The translations under genes and the position numbers were made by a program. From Acetobacteraceae bacterium (lineage in GTDB: Bacteria; Pseudomonadota; Alphaproteobacteria; Acetobacterales; Acetobacteraceae): a stretch of DNA of 64,000 nucleotides. Below, in pieces: positions 53,498-63,271 of the stretch (positions are counted from its first letter, which is position 1; each line of letters starts with the position of its first letter). Below the pieces are notes generated by a model. It was not told the DNA's origin and searched no databases. It saw only the letters and a list, made by a program, of their open reading frames with translations. The stretch is from contig CP039459.1 of assembly GCA_004843165.1 (NCBI GenBank), positions 1,751,001 to 1,815,000 of the forward strand, in the 5' to 3' direction.

Positions 53498-53546
53498 ATC
53501 GTTTCGAAGAGCATATTATTATTTTTATTGAATCGTGAGGTGAAAA

Positions 53547-54113
53547 ATGTCCGGTAATTTTGACGATCTTCTTAAGGAAATTCATGAACGCATGGATAAG
53601 GTGAAGGTCAATTTAAAAAAAGAATTTTCAGGTCTGCGTTCCGGTCGTGCAACCCCTGCTTTGTTAGAGCCTGTTCGTGTGGAAGCCTATGGCTCTCTTT
53701 CTCCCTTGACACAGGTGGCTTCAATAGCGGTGCCGGAGCCTTCCATGCTTTCTGTTTCTGTTTGGGATAAAGGCTTGGTTCAAGCTGTTGAAAAAGCAAT
53801 CAGAAATAGTGGATTAGGTCTAAACCCAGCTTCTGAAGGGCAGACAGTGCGCGTTCCTGTTCCGCAATTAACAGGGGAACGCCGTGAAGAGCTTGCTAAA
53901 GCAGCAGGACGTTATACTGAGAATGCTCGAATTGCTGTCCGCAATGCACGTCGTGATGGGATGACAAAGGCTAAAGCTGAGGAAAAAGAAGGTTCTATCA
54001 GCGAAGACGAGTTGAAGAACTGGATTGATAGCATTCAGAAACTGACAGATAGCTTTATCTCAGATTTGGATGAATTACTTTCTAAAAAAGAAAGTGAAAT
54101 TAAACAGGTTTGA
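53547..54113 (+). CDS. frr: ribosome recycling factor
   Basis: A 188-residue protein that with EF-G splits post-termination ribosomes. Conserved segments are LKKEFSGLRSGRATPALLEPV, VEAYGSLSPLTQVASIAVPEP and the long C-terminal helices (RREELAKAAGRYTENARIAV and RNARRDGMTKAKAEEK). The length is close to the family's 185. GAGGTG precedes the ATG. It overlaps or abuts the uppS start. Confidence 0.96.
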   Translation: MSGNFDDLLKEIHERMDKVKVNLKKEFSGLRSGRATPALLEPVRVEAYGSLSPLTQVASIAVPEPSMLSVSVWDKGLVQAVEKAIRNSGLGLNPASEGQTVRVPVPQLTGERREELAKAAGRYTENARIAVRNARRDGMTKAKAEEKEGSISEDELKNWIDSIQKLTDSFISDLDELLSKKESEIKQV

Positions 54114-54130
54114 GGGCTTCTTTTAAAAAC

Positions 54131-54856
54131 ATGCCAAAAGCTCGGAAAGATCCTTCAATGCGTCCTAAACATATTGCTTTTATTATGGATGGAAATGGTC
54201 GCTGGGCGCAAAAACATGGCCTTGCAATTGTTGACGGCCATGAAGAGGGGGGAGTGGCTGTCCAGCGTTGCGCAAAAGCGGCGCTGGACTCAAATATTCC
54301 TTATGTTACCTTATATGCTTTTTCCTCTGAAAATTGGCGACGTTCGGATGAAGAGATCGAAAATCTTCAGGCACTGCTTGTTTATTATTTAAGAGAAAAA
54401 GTGGATGAGCTACATCAAAAGGGGGTTCGTTTTCAAGTCATTGGTGAGGTTGACCGTTTTTCGCCTGAGGTTCAAGAGGAACTGAGGCTTGCAATTGAAA
54501 AGACTTCTAAAAATGAACGTTTAACTTTAACCTTGGCGCTTTCCTATGGTTCCCGATCTGAGATTACGTCGGCATTTAAAAAAATGTCAAAAGAGTTGCT
54601 ACAAGGCAATTTATCTTTAGAGGCAGTCGATGAATCTCTTATTGAAAAATATCTTCAAACGGCAGGGATGCCAGATCCAGATGTAATTGTCCGGACAAGT
54701 GGAGAGGCGCGTTTATCAAATTTTTTACTGTGGCAAGCTGCTTATAGCGAACTCATTTTTTTAGATATTTTTTGGCCAGAATTTACAGAAATTGAGTTTG
54801 ATAAAGTTCTTCTGGAATTTGCCTCTCGACACAGACGATTTGGTGCAAGAAATTAA
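54131..54856 (+). CDS. uppS: undecaprenyl diphosphate synthase
   Basis: A cis-prenyltransferase of about 241 residues that makes the C55 lipid carrier for peptidoglycan and other envelope polymers. The signature HIAFIMDGNGRWAQKHGL, then SSENWRRSDEEI and the late DPDVIVRTSGEARLSNFLLW are visible. The start is uncertain: TTG at 54110 overlaps frr's stop, ATG at 54131 is used here, and ATG at 54158 would give the shortest standard N-terminus. cdsA follows after 12 bases. Confidence 0.93.
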   Translation: MPKARKDPSMRPKHIAFIMDGNGRWAQKHGLAIVDGHEEGGVAVQRCAKAALDSNIPYVTLYAFSSENWRRSDEEIENLQALLVYYLREKVDELHQKGVRFQVIGEVDRFSPEVQEELRLAIEKTSKNERLTLTLALSYGSRSEITSAFKKMSKELLQGNLSLEAVDESLIEKYLQTAGMPDPDVIVRTSGEARLSNFLLWQAAYSELIFLDIFWPEFTEIEFDKVLLEFASRHRRFGARN

Positions 54857-54868
54857 GGAAGAATTTGG

Positions 54869-55597
54869 TTGAAAAAATTATTTCATTCTTCAGCAGGGTG
54901 GGCAGATTTAATGCCTCGACTGCTTTCGGCAATCGTGTTGCTCATGATTGCTTTTATTACGATTTGGTACGGCGGTTGGCCCTATAATCTTTTTGTCGCT
55001 GTTATTTCCTTTTTCATTGCCTTTGAAGCCTTACCTCTGGCAAGAGGAAGCAAAGAAATGCCTTTTAGAGGGGTGAAATTATATTTTTCCCAATTTTTGG
55101 CTTTGCTCATCGCTGCGGTTGGCGGTATTGGTTTCTTTTTATTGCGTCTTGCGCCTTCAGGACTTGAAACAGTCTTTTTTGTTTTTTTGATTGTAGCTGC
55201 TTGTGATACGGGTGCTTATTTTTCAGGTCGTTTGATTGGTGGTAGAAAATTAGCCCCTTCGATTTCGCCGGGAAAAACGATTTCAGGTGCTGTTGGTGGA
55301 TTGTTTTTCGCGATGCTGATCGGCATGATTCTTGTACATGCCTTTACGGGACATTGGGTCTCTGACGTTGCTTTTTATGCTTTCCTTATAGGCATTAGCT
55401 CTCAGATTGGTGATTTGTGTGAAAGTGCAGCAAAAAGGCGTTCCGGTGTAAAAGATTCTGGGAAAATTATTCCAGGTCATGGCGGTGTGTTAGATCGCTT
55501 GGATGGCATGTTGGGTGCGATACCTGTTGCGCTGATTTTGCAATTATTTGCAGGGACGGAACCTTTCTGGAACGTTCATTTAAAATATATTTTTTAA
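54869..55597 (+). CDS. cdsA: phosphatidate cytidylyltransferase
   Basis: A 242-residue polytopic inner-membrane enzyme making CDP-diacylglycerol, the precursor of all phospholipids. The C-terminal signature is visible: ACDTGAYFSGRLIGGRKLAPSIS and GDLCESAAKRRSGVKDSG, then IIPGHGGVLDRLDGM. The start codon is TTG at 54869, with AAGGAAG about 8 bases upstream and no nearby ATG alternative. It is slightly short for the family, which often has about 270 residues. It lies between uppS and dxr. Confidence 0.93.
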   Translation: MKKLFHSSAGWADLMPRLLSAIVLLMIAFITIWYGGWPYNLFVAVISFFIAFEALPLARGSKEMPFRGVKLYFSQFLALLIAAVGGIGFFLLRLAPSGLETVFFVFLIVAACDTGAYFSGRLIGGRKLAPSISPGKTISGAVGGLFFAMLIGMILVHAFTGHWVSDVAFYAFLIGISSQIGDLCESAAKRRSGVKDSGKIIPGHGGVLDRLDGMLGAIPVALILQLFAGTEPFWNVHLKYIF

Positions 55598-55621
55598 TTT
55601 TGGGGGAGTTTGGGTAGCATA

Positions 55622-56812
55622 ATGAACAATCATAAAGAAAAGAATCCTCGCACTGTTACTGTGCTTGGCAGTACGGGAAGTATTGGTGTTTCCACAGTTG
55701 ATTTGCTCAAAAATGCAAAAGAGGACTTTTCTGTTCGTGTGCTTGTCGGTGGGAGTAATGTCCATTTATTGGCAGAACAAGCAAAGGCGCTTGACGCTGA
55801 ATGGGCCGTTCTTCATGACGAAGAAAAATTTCCACATTTAAAGGCGTTGCTTTCAGAAACAAAAATTAAAATTGCTGCCGGCCGCAAAGCCGTTATTGAG
55901 GCGGCCTCTATCCCCGTTGACTGGACAATGGCAGCGATTACAGGAGCAGCAGGATTAGAGCCTATTTTGGCTGCTGCACGGAACGGTGGCGATATTGCGT
56001 TAGCAAATAAAGAGGCCCTTGTCTGTGCGGGTTCTGTTCTTTTAGAGGCAATCCGTAAAAGTGGCGGACGTCTTCTTCCGGTGGATTCTGAGCATAATGC
56101 GATTGTTCAAGCGCTTGGTAAAAGCCCGATGGAAGAGGTGGAAAAAATCCTTTTGACGGCTTCTGGCGGCCCTTTCAGAACTTTTTCCAGAGAGGAAATG
56201 AAATCGGTTACGCCTGAAATGGCATTGAAACATCCAACATGGTCAATGGGCGCAAAAATCAGCATTGATTCTGCAAGTATGGCTAATAAAGGGTTGGAAG
56301 TTATTGAAGCAGCTCGCCTATTTGAGCTTCCAAGTGAAAAGATTGATGTTGTTATTCATCCGCAATCTGTTGTTCATGGCGGTGTGATGTTTCGTGATGG
56401 AAGTTTTGTGGCGCAAATGGGGGCAGCAGATATGCGTATTCCTATTTCACATGCACTTGGTGTTTCAAAACGTTTAAAAACGAATTCTCCACGCTTAGAT
56501 CTTACTGAGATGAGCAAGTTGGATTTTTATCCGATGGATGAGAGAAAATTTTTGCCATTAGCACTGGCAAGAGAAGCTTTAAAAATAGGGGGCGGAGCTC
56601 CAGCTGTTTTCTCTGCCGCAAATGAAATTGCTGTTGAGAATTTTTTAAATAAGAAAATTTCGTTTTTGCAAATTGGTACTTTGATTTCTAAGTCTTTGGA
56701 AAAAGGTCGATTTGGAAGCAACTTAACTTCCTTAGAGGAAGTTTTTGAATGGGATCGCTTTGGGCGTCAGGTAGCAGAACGGCTCATTGCTCAGGGAGAA
56801 TTGCATGTTTGA
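55622..56812 (+). CDS. dxr: 1-deoxy-D-xylulose 5-phosphate reductoisomerase
   Basis: A 396-residue NADPH-dependent enzyme of the MEP isoprenoid pathway; its product feeds the precursor of the UppS reaction encoded just upstream. Visible are the NADPH site VTVLGSTGSIGVSTVDL, ALANKEALVCAGS, the metal/substrate loop LLPVDSEHNAI and WSMGAKISIDSASMANKGLE. The ATG at 55622 is preferred, with GGGGGAG upstream; an earlier TTG at 55610 is too close to that site. It overlaps rseP by 8 bases. Confidence 0.96.
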   Translation: MNNHKEKNPRTVTVLGSTGSIGVSTVDLLKNAKEDFSVRVLVGGSNVHLLAEQAKALDAEWAVLHDEEKFPHLKALLSETKIKIAAGRKAVIEAASIPVDWTMAAITGAAGLEPILAAARNGGDIALANKEALVCAGSVLLEAIRKSGGRLLPVDSEHNAIVQALGKSPMEEVEKILLTASGGPFRTFSREEMKSVTPEMALKHPTWSMGAKISIDSASMANKGLEVIEAARLFELPSEKIDVVIHPQSVVHGGVMFRDGSFVAQMGAADMRIPISHALGVSKRLKTNSPRLDLTEMSKLDFYPMDERKFLPLALAREALKIGGGAPAVFSAANEIAVENFLNKKISFLQIGTLISKSLEKGRFGSNLTSLEEVFEWDRFGRQVAERLIAQGELHV

Positions 56813-57911
56813 GTTTCTGCGCATGATTGTTGCCAGCGTTGCTGTCTTCGCTATTTTGGTTTTTGTGCATGAAATGGGGCATTATCTTGCCGCACGCTAT
56901 TGCAAGATAAAAGTAGATGTTTTTTCAATTGGTTTTGGAACAGCGTTAAAGGGCTGGTATGATAAGTCCGGAACAGAGTGGCGTTTAAGTGCCTTTCCAC
57001 TCGGCGGTTATGTGCGTTTACATGGGTTTGAAAAACCCGACACCTCGGAAGAGGCTGAAAAGCTTGTTCCAGGGAGTGCATTTTTTGAAAAATCTGTGTT
57101 TCAAAGAATGCTTGTCGTTTCTATGGGGCCTATTTTTAATTTTATTCTTGCAATTATTCTTTTTAGCATCATTTTTTCTTGTTCTGGAAAGTTTGAGGCG
57201 CGTCCGGATGTTGGTTCTATTTTGCCAAATAGTCCAGCCGCTTCCTCAGGTTTGAAAGTTGGAGATCATTTATTACGTGTTGCCGGGACACCAGTCACGT
57301 CTGTTGAGCAAATTCAGAAATTTATTATCTCTCACTCTGATCAAGCAATTTCCTTTGAGGTAAAACGTGGCGAAGAAAAGCAAAATATCCTTATTACCCC
57401 TAAGGTAGATAAGGAAAATGGTCAGAATGTTGCCCGCATTGGGGTGGCTTTTACCAGTGCACGGGGAAATCCTGTTCCGATTTATAAAGCTGTTCCTTTA
57501 GCCGTCGAAGAAACATGGAATCAGTCTGCACATATTCTTTCAAGCCTTTGGGAAATTGTTACCGGTCAGCGTAGTACAGCCGAATTAGGCGGAACAATCC
57601 GAATTGTACAAATGTCAGGTGAAGTTGCTTCTTACGGTTTGGTCAGTCTTTTATCTTTTATGGCTTTATTATCTATTAATTTAGGTTTGTTGAATCTTCT
57701 ACCTGTCCCGGCATTAGATGGCGGACGTCTTGTTTTTTATGCAATAGAAGGTATTATCCGTCGTCCTATTCCAGATCGTGTAAGAGATATTTACTTACAA
57801 ATTGGGATCGCACTTATTCTGCTTTTGTTTATTTTATCTACGTATAACGATTTAAGAGGAATTGGTGTTTTTAGTTGGTTCTATAAGATTTTTGTCTCTA
57901 TAACACACTGA
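56805..57911 (+). CDS. rseP: RIP metalloprotease RseP (site-2 protease)
   Basis: A 368-residue membrane zinc protease that cuts anti-sigma factors and remnant signal peptides within the membrane. The zinc motif HEMGH occurs in the first transmembrane helix (FAILVFVHEMGHYLAARY), a single PDZ domain spans about residues 125-200 (VGSILPNSPAASSGLKVGDH), and the second catalytic motif is PVPALDGGRLVFY. The ATG at 56805, behind GGGAG, overlaps the dxr end. E. coli RseP has two PDZ domains; one is normal for alphaproteobacteria. Confidence 0.95.
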   Translation: MFEFLRMIVASVAVFAILVFVHEMGHYLAARYCKIKVDVFSIGFGTALKGWYDKSGTEWRLSAFPLGGYVRLHGFEKPDTSEEAEKLVPGSAFFEKSVFQRMLVVSMGPIFNFILAIILFSIIFSCSGKFEARPDVGSILPNSPAASSGLKVGDHLLRVAGTPVTSVEQIQKFIISHSDQAISFEVKRGEEKQNILITPKVDKENGQNVARIGVAFTSARGNPVPIYKAVPLAVEETWNQSAHILSSLWEIVTGQRSTAELGGTIRIVQMSGEVASYGLVSLLSFMALLSINLGLLNLLPVPALDGGRLVFYAIEGIIRRPIPDRVRDIYLQIGIALILLLFILSTYNDLRGIGVFSWFYKIFVSITH

Positions 57912-58023
57912 CAGATGCTATATTCTAACGTTCTATAGAAATAATTTAAAATATTTGGAGGCTTGTTGACGTTTTAGGAAACGCATGCGGCTGTAGAACG
58001 GCAGAATAGATAAGGACGACTAT

Positions 58024-60558
58024 TTGAGGGCCCATTTGATAGAGAGGACCAGAGGATATTTGCTCGTAGCGCTTGCTTATTTAAGCGCTATGGTTTTACT
58101 CATCCTTTCTCCGACATTGGCTTTCCCTAAAACAAGCGCAGAAAATATTGCTAAAGCGGCACCTGTCACAACCTCTAATATTATTGAAGATATTAAGGTT
58201 CGTGGCAATGACCGTATCGAAACCAGCACTGTTTTATCTTATATGGTGGTGCAACCTGGTGACAGTTTTAATCGTACAAATTTAAACAGATCTTTAAAAA
58301 CCCTTTATGCAACAGGGTTGTTTAGGGATGTCACCCTTGAGCGTGAGGGGAGTGCTCTTGTTGTTACGGTTGCAGAAAATGCTGTTGTGAACAGGATTGT
58401 TTTTGAAGGCAATAGTTCCATTAAAGATGAAGACCTTACCAAAGAGGTTACTTTGCGAACAAAGGCCGTTTACTCTGCCAGAGCTATTGCTGCCGATCGG
58501 CAGCGGATTCTAAACCTTTATGCGAGTAAAGCCCGCTATGGTGCGACTGTAACGCCACAAATTATTAAACTTTCCCATAATCGTGTTGATGTGATTTTCA
58601 AAGTTAATGAAGCGCACGAAACGAAGGTGAGAAAAGTTGTTTTTGTTGGGAACCAATTTTATACACAGGCGGCTTTATCGGCCGTTGTTTCTTCTAAAGA
58701 AGATGCGTGGTATCGTATTTTTTCTTCCTCTACGCAATATAATCCAGATCGTGTGAAATATGATAGCGAGCTCCTGCGGCGCTTTTATTTGCATAATGGT
58801 TTTATTGATTATCATCTTGTGGATGCGACAGGAGAGCTTTCGACAGATCATCAAAGTTTCTACATCACTTATACGGTTCATGAGGGCGCACGTTACCGTC
58901 TCTCAAAATTAAATATTCGCTCCACCGTCACGGGTGTTACGCCAAAAATGATGCAATCACATATGGTCTCTTTGCTCAGAGGGGCTTTTTATGATGCGAC
59001 TGCTGTGCAGGATGTTGCGACCAGTATGCAGGAATGGCTACAAGGGCATGGTTATCCTTTTACAGTTGTTAGAAGTGAGATCGCACGTAATCCAGAGAAA
59101 CGAACAGTTGATTTGCTCTTCGATATTGTTGAGGGGCCTCGCACTTATGTTGAGCGAATTGATATTAATGGCAATACCATTACAAGAGATTCGATTGTCA
59201 GGCGAAATTTGCCAATGGCAGAAGGAGACCCTTTTACCCCATTGGAAAAGAAATTTACCAAATACGCTATTCAGGATTTAGGTTATTTTAAAGATGTTGG
59301 TATTAGTCAAACGCCGGGATCTGCTCCAGATAAAATTAACTTGATTGCGCATGTCCAAGAAAAGCCAACAGGTCAATTCTCGGTGGGTGGCGGATATTCC
59401 ACGGATGCTGGTGTTATGGGAAATGTCGCTGTTAAACAGACTAATTTACTTGGATCGGGCGTTAGTGCCGGCTTTAACGGTACCATTGCTTATTATGAGC
59501 GTCAGGCGGATATTTCGGTTACGGATCCATATTTTCTGGGACGAAATATGGTTGCGGGCGCCGATTTATATTTTACGCAAAGTTTGGATGAAACATATCA
59601 AAGTTATAACGAGGGAAGGTACGGTTTCGATTTAAGGACAGGGTATAGTATCAGCCGTTACCTTTCACAATCATGGACATATAGTCTTGTTGATCGAGAT
59701 GTTGGAAATGTTAATTTACGGCAAGCGATCACGGGAGCCTCATCGGGTTATAATGATCAGTATGTTTCTTCTGCTTATGTTATTGATTCTCGTGGCTGGT
59801 CTTTGCTCTCTCAGTTGAGCACATCTTTGACTTATGATCGTCGAGATAATCGAGGGGCACCGCGTGCCGGATATATTATTTCAGTGTCAGGTGACTTTGC
59901 AGGTATTGGCGGGGATGAGGAGTATATGCGTGGAAAAATTAACGGAGCTTATTATTATCCCTTAGATAAATTCACCGGGAATCATGATTGGGGTGTCAGC
60001 GTTAAAGGGGGCTTTGGCTATATGGGCAATTGGGGAAATGCAGATTCAGATCGGCGGATTATTGATAACTTTTATCTTGGCGGACAAAATCTACGTGGCT
60101 TTCTTCAGGGGGGTGTGGGCCCTCGTTCTGGCCATCTTGATTGCGGACCGGGAGCCCCCGATGGTGGAAAAAATTGTACGCCGAATTGGGAAGGCCAAGA
60201 AGATATGCTCGGTGGACGTTTAATGTACACGGCCTCATTCCAAATAAATTATCCTGTTCCGATGGGAAAATCCTTGGGTATTTCTGCCCGTTCGTTTATT
60301 GATATTGGAGGTTTGGGAGGTGTTCGCGTGGAGAAACTTTATACGCCGACAGATGGCACTTGTAATGCTCAGCAATATGGCGGTATTGGGTGTACACCGA
60401 TTCAGGGTAATACTTTCTCTCCTAGAGCAACAATTGGTGAAGGAATTTCGTGGAAGAGTCCTTTTGGACTTGTTAATATTGACCTGGCAGTTCCATTTGA
60501 AAAGCAACCGGGAGATATTACGTATCCATTCCGTTTTGGCTTTGGACAGCAATTCTGA
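58024..60558 (+). CDS. bamA: outer membrane protein assembly factor BamA
   Basis: An 844-residue Omp85 protein that inserts beta-barrel proteins into the outer membrane. An N-terminal signal peptide (LLVALAYLSAMVLLILSPTL) is followed by five POTRA domains (the first starts IIEDIKVRGNDRIETSTVLS; repeats near residues 115, 190, 280 and 365) and a C-terminal 16-strand barrel ending in FRFGFGQQF with a terminal Phe. The start is TTG at 58024 with AAGGA about 9 bases upstream. The length is slightly above E. coli's 810. It lies between rseP and skp as in most Gram-negatives. Confidence 0.96.
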   Translation: MRAHLIERTRGYLLVALAYLSAMVLLILSPTLAFPKTSAENIAKAAPVTTSNIIEDIKVRGNDRIETSTVLSYMVVQPGDSFNRTNLNRSLKTLYATGLFRDVTLEREGSALVVTVAENAVVNRIVFEGNSSIKDEDLTKEVTLRTKAVYSARAIAADRQRILNLYASKARYGATVTPQIIKLSHNRVDVIFKVNEAHETKVRKVVFVGNQFYTQAALSAVVSSKEDAWYRIFSSSTQYNPDRVKYDSELLRRFYLHNGFIDYHLVDATGELSTDHQSFYITYTVHEGARYRLSKLNIRSTVTGVTPKMMQSHMVSLLRGAFYDATAVQDVATSMQEWLQGHGYPFTVVRSEIARNPEKRTVDLLFDIVEGPRTYVERIDINGNTITRDSIVRRNLPMAEGDPFTPLEKKFTKYAIQDLGYFKDVGISQTPGSAPDKINLIAHVQEKPTGQFSVGGGYSTDAGVMGNVAVKQTNLLGSGVSAGFNGTIAYYERQADISVTDPYFLGRNMVAGADLYFTQSLDETYQSYNEGRYGFDLRTGYSISRYLSQSWTYSLVDRDVGNVNLRQAITGASSGYNDQYVSSAYVIDSRGWSLLSQLSTSLTYDRRDNRGAPRAGYIISVSGDFAGIGGDEEYMRGKINGAYYYPLDKFTGNHDWGVSVKGGFGYMGNWGNADSDRRIIDNFYLGGQNLRGFLQGGVGPRSGHLDCGPGAPDGGKNCTPNWEGQEDMLGGRLMYTASFQINYPVPMGKSLGISARSFIDIGGLGGVRVEKLYTPTDGTCNAQQYGGIGCTPIQGNTFSPRATIGEGISWKSPFGLVNIDLAVPFEKQPGDITYPFRFGFGQQF

Positions 60559-60591
60559 TTTTGGAACAGGGAAAAGGCAAAGGTAATCTCT

Positions 60592-61482
60592 ATGAAAAAC
60601 TGGAAAGATAGGTATCTTCGGCGTAAGAAAATTTGTTGCTTTGGGAGCGGGTTGTTGTTCTCTTTTGCAAGTTTTCTGGTTTTAGTAGAGCCTGCAAAAA
60701 GTGAAGGCTGGTTTGTGCCCAAGGCTGCTAAATCCGACAAGTCAACGGTAAACTCAGCGCCTGCACAGATGCCGGCGGAAATGCCGCCAGAGGGAATGGA
60801 TGAACAAATGGGGACCCAAACACCTCCTATCTTACCTTTGCCAAATGTGCCTGTTCCGTCTGCGATTGCAAAAGAGGCACCGCCGCCGGCGGCAACAATT
60901 GGCGTTATTAATATTCCAGGCGTGATGGCGCTATCAACGGCGGCACGTGAAATTCAGCAGGAACTTGGCGCAAGGCGAGATAAATTAGCTAGAATTGTTC
61001 AGGATGAGGAAAGAGCTTGGCAGGGAGAAGTTCAACAATTGCAATCGCAAGCGCACAGCCTAACGCCAGAACAGATTCAAGCACGTGAAAAGAGATTACA
61101 AGAAAGACGTGTAAAAGATCAGCGTGAGTTCGGTGGAAAAGCTCGAATTATTCAAGAGGCTTATCAAGTTGCATTTCATCAGTTAGAACGTGAACTTGAG
61201 CAGCGGAATGGTATTATTGGCCAGGTGGCTGAAGCGCATAATATGAATCTTATCTTGCGTTCTGAACAAACGGTTTTGCATGTTGATGAGCAAGATATTA
61301 CAAAAGAAGTTGCAGATCGTCTGAATAAAATTTTACCGCATGTTTATATTCCGGGAGCAGATGAAGATCCTGAACTCTTGGCAAAAAGTGGTAAAATGCC
61401 AACAACAGCAGATGAGGAACGTTTGATGAACCAAGCGCCGCCACCTGAAGAAAAAGGGCCGCCATCTGTCTTGCGTAATTAA
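60592..61482 (+). CDS. skp: OmpH/Skp-family periplasmic chaperone
   Basis: The gene encodes 296 residues. A signal peptide (CCFGSGLLFSFASFLVLV, cleavage near PAKSEG) is followed by a Pro/Met-rich linker to about residue 98, then the OmpH domain (IGVINIPGVMALSTAAREIQQE, a long coiled coil to about 205, and MNLILRSEQTVLHV) and a 50-residue acidic/Pro-rich tail. Skp holds unfolded outer-membrane proteins on the way to BamA. It is much longer than classical Skp (about 160) because of the linker and tail. An AAAGG site precedes the ATG. Confidence 0.88.
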   Translation: MKNWKDRYLRRKKICCFGSGLLFSFASFLVLVEPAKSEGWFVPKAAKSDKSTVNSAPAQMPAEMPPEGMDEQMGTQTPPILPLPNVPVPSAIAKEAPPPAATIGVINIPGVMALSTAAREIQQELGARRDKLARIVQDEERAWQGEVQQLQSQAHSLTPEQIQAREKRLQERRVKDQREFGGKARIIQEAYQVAFHQLERELEQRNGIIGQVAEAHNMNLILRSEQTVLHVDEQDITKEVADRLNKILPHVYIPGADEDPELLAKSGKMPTTADEERLMNQAPPPEEKGPPSVLRN

Positions 61483-61568
61483 TTTCGGATAGGAATTGAC
61501 CGGTTGTAAAAAACTAAGAATTTAAATTTCTATTATTTTAATGACTCTGAGCATCGGAGAAGGATATT

Positions 61569-62636
61569 TTGGCTATAGATGAAATTCCGGGCGACCCAAG
61601 ATTTTTTGAACGTCAGGGGCCGTTTTCTGTTGAAGAATTGATAGAGGGGCTTGCCTGTCATATTGGCGGTAAAAATGTGGCAGGAGCTCAAGAAAAGTTA
61701 TTTTATGGGGTTGCGCCTTTGCAGTCAGCAGGTGAGAAGGAAATTGCTTTTCTTGACAACCGTCGTTATATCCCGCTGATTAAAAAAACATCTGCTGGAG
61801 CCGTGATTGTTAGTCCTGAGTTTGAGGAGCATCTTCCTGATGGGGCGATTGCGATTGTTGCAGACCAGCCATATTTTATTTGGGCTAAAATCGTAACACG
61901 GTTTTTTGCACAATCCCCTAAAGAATCTTCTATCCATGCAACCGCTGTCATTTCGCCGGAGGCGAAAATTGGCCAAAATGTGTCTATTGGCGCTTTTTGT
62001 ACAATTGGGCGTAAAGCTGTTATTGGGGATGGAAGTGTCATTGCAAGTCATGTTTCGATTGGTAATGGTGTTGTTTTAGGAAAAAAATGCCGCATTTATT
62101 CTCATGTGAGTCTTGAGTGCGCTCTTTTAGGAAATGGTGTTGCCATTCATACAGGGGCAAGGATAGGGCATCCAGGCTTTGGTTTTGCCATTGGTGCAGA
62201 AGGTTTTCAAAATATTCCCCAAATTGGCAGAGTTGTCATTGGAGATTATACAGAGATTGGCGCAAATACAGCTGTTGATCGTGGTTCCGTACGAGATACG
62301 GTTATTGGTGCGGGTTGCCGTATTGATAATTTAGTGCAAATTGCGCATAATGTTAGAATTGGAAATTGCGTTGTCATCGTTTCTCAGGCAGGGATTTCAG
62401 GCTCAACAGAAATCGGTGATTTTGTGCAGATTGCAGCGCAAGCCGGCTTGACAGGTCATTTAAAGATCGGATCACGTGCACGGATTGGGGCGCAGTGTGG
62501 TGTGATGTCTAGTGTCGAGGAAAAGGCAGATGTTATTGGAAGTCCAGCACTTCCATTTAGAGAATTTTTTCGTAACGTCGCAACATTACGCCGTCTCTCA
62601 CGTCGTCCTGCGAAGGGTGAGAAAAGTAAAGTATAA
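61569..62636 (+). CDS. lpxD: UDP-3-O-acylglucosamine N-acyltransferase
   Basis: A 355-residue left-handed beta-helix acyltransferase adding the second acyl chain in lipid A synthesis. The N-terminal uridine-binding domain (AGEKEIAFLDNRRYIPLIKK) is followed by hexapeptide repeats (for example ISPEAKIGQNVSIGAFCTIG) with the catalytic His region GARIGHPGFGFAIGAEGF and IGDYTEIGANTAVDRGSVRD. The start is TTG at 61569 with GAGAAGGA 4 bases upstream, a strong site with no ATG nearby. fabZ and lpxA follow. Confidence 0.95.
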   Translation: MAIDEIPGDPRFFERQGPFSVEELIEGLACHIGGKNVAGAQEKLFYGVAPLQSAGEKEIAFLDNRRYIPLIKKTSAGAVIVSPEFEEHLPDGAIAIVADQPYFIWAKIVTRFFAQSPKESSIHATAVISPEAKIGQNVSIGAFCTIGRKAVIGDGSVIASHVSIGNGVVLGKKCRIYSHVSLECALLGNGVAIHTGARIGHPGFGFAIGAEGFQNIPQIGRVVIGDYTEIGANTAVDRGSVRDTVIGAGCRIDNLVQIAHNVRIGNCVVIVSQAGISGSTEIGDFVQIAAQAGLTGHLKIGSRARIGAQCGVMSSVEEKADVIGSPALPFREFFRNVATLRRLSRRPAKGEKSKV

Positions 62637-62705
62637 AATATTTTTATTTATTTGGGCAAAGTGAAATTCGCTTTCTAGGCGATAGAAGAAAAAGAGGAGT
62701 AGATC

Positions 62706-63209
62706 ATGAGTGCGGGTCCGAACATAGGCGCTGCGGAAGAAAAAAAAGAGGTTTCTGTTGGTAAGACAGCCGATATTGCGGCTATTATGAAAGCTTTGCC
62801 GCATCGTTATCCTTTTCTTTTGCTTGATCGTATGGAGCAAATTCAATTTGGTGAATCTGCCGTCGGTATTAAGAATGTTACGATTAATGAACCCTTTTTC
62901 CCAGGACACTTCCCAGTAGCGCCTGTGATGCCGGGTGTTTTGATTATTGAGGCAATGGCACAGACGGCTGCCGCCTTAGTAATGATGGGCTTGGAATATG
63001 AGCGTGGCAATAAGATTGTTTATTTTATGACTGTTGAAGGTGCCAAGTTTAGAAAACCGGTCGGCCCTGGAGATCAGTTGCATTTAGAGGTTAAAAAAGA
63101 TCGTCAGCGTGGTAATGTCTGGCGTTTTAAAGGGGTGGCACGCGTTAATGGAAAATCCGTTGCGGAAGCATCCTTTAGTGCTATGATTTTGGATCCGCCA
63201 GAGAAATAA
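62706..63209 (+). CDS. fabZ: 3-hydroxyacyl-[acyl-carrier-protein] dehydratase FabZ
   Basis: A 167-residue hot-dog-fold dehydratase for 3-hydroxyacyl-ACP in fatty acid elongation. Visible are [14 protein letters not shown], the catalytic His in [20 protein letters not shown] with the Glu, and [15 protein letters not shown]. The N-terminal 20 residues are an extra charged tail. A GAGGAG site lies 6 bases before the ATG. It sits between lpxD and lpxA, where both pathways draw on 3-hydroxyacyl-ACP. Confidence 0.96.
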   Translation: MSAGPNIGAAEEKKEVSVGKTADIAAIMKALPHRYPFLLLDRMEQIQFGESAVGIKNVTINEPFFPGHFPVAPVMPGVLIIEAMAQTAAALVMMGLEYERGNKIVYFMTVEGAKFRKPVGPGDQLHLEVKKDRQRGNVWRFKGVARVNGKSVAEASFSAMILDPPEK

Positions 63210-63271
63210 TTTCTTTATTTTTCTGTTCCGATCTTTTCTTTTAATTCTCTCCACGGAAGTAGTTGTTCTCC

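Noticed and set aside
57966-57971. TTGACG in the rseP-bamA gap as a bamA promoter
   Set aside because: The matching -10 position reads only 3 of 6 consensus bases; too weak to list.
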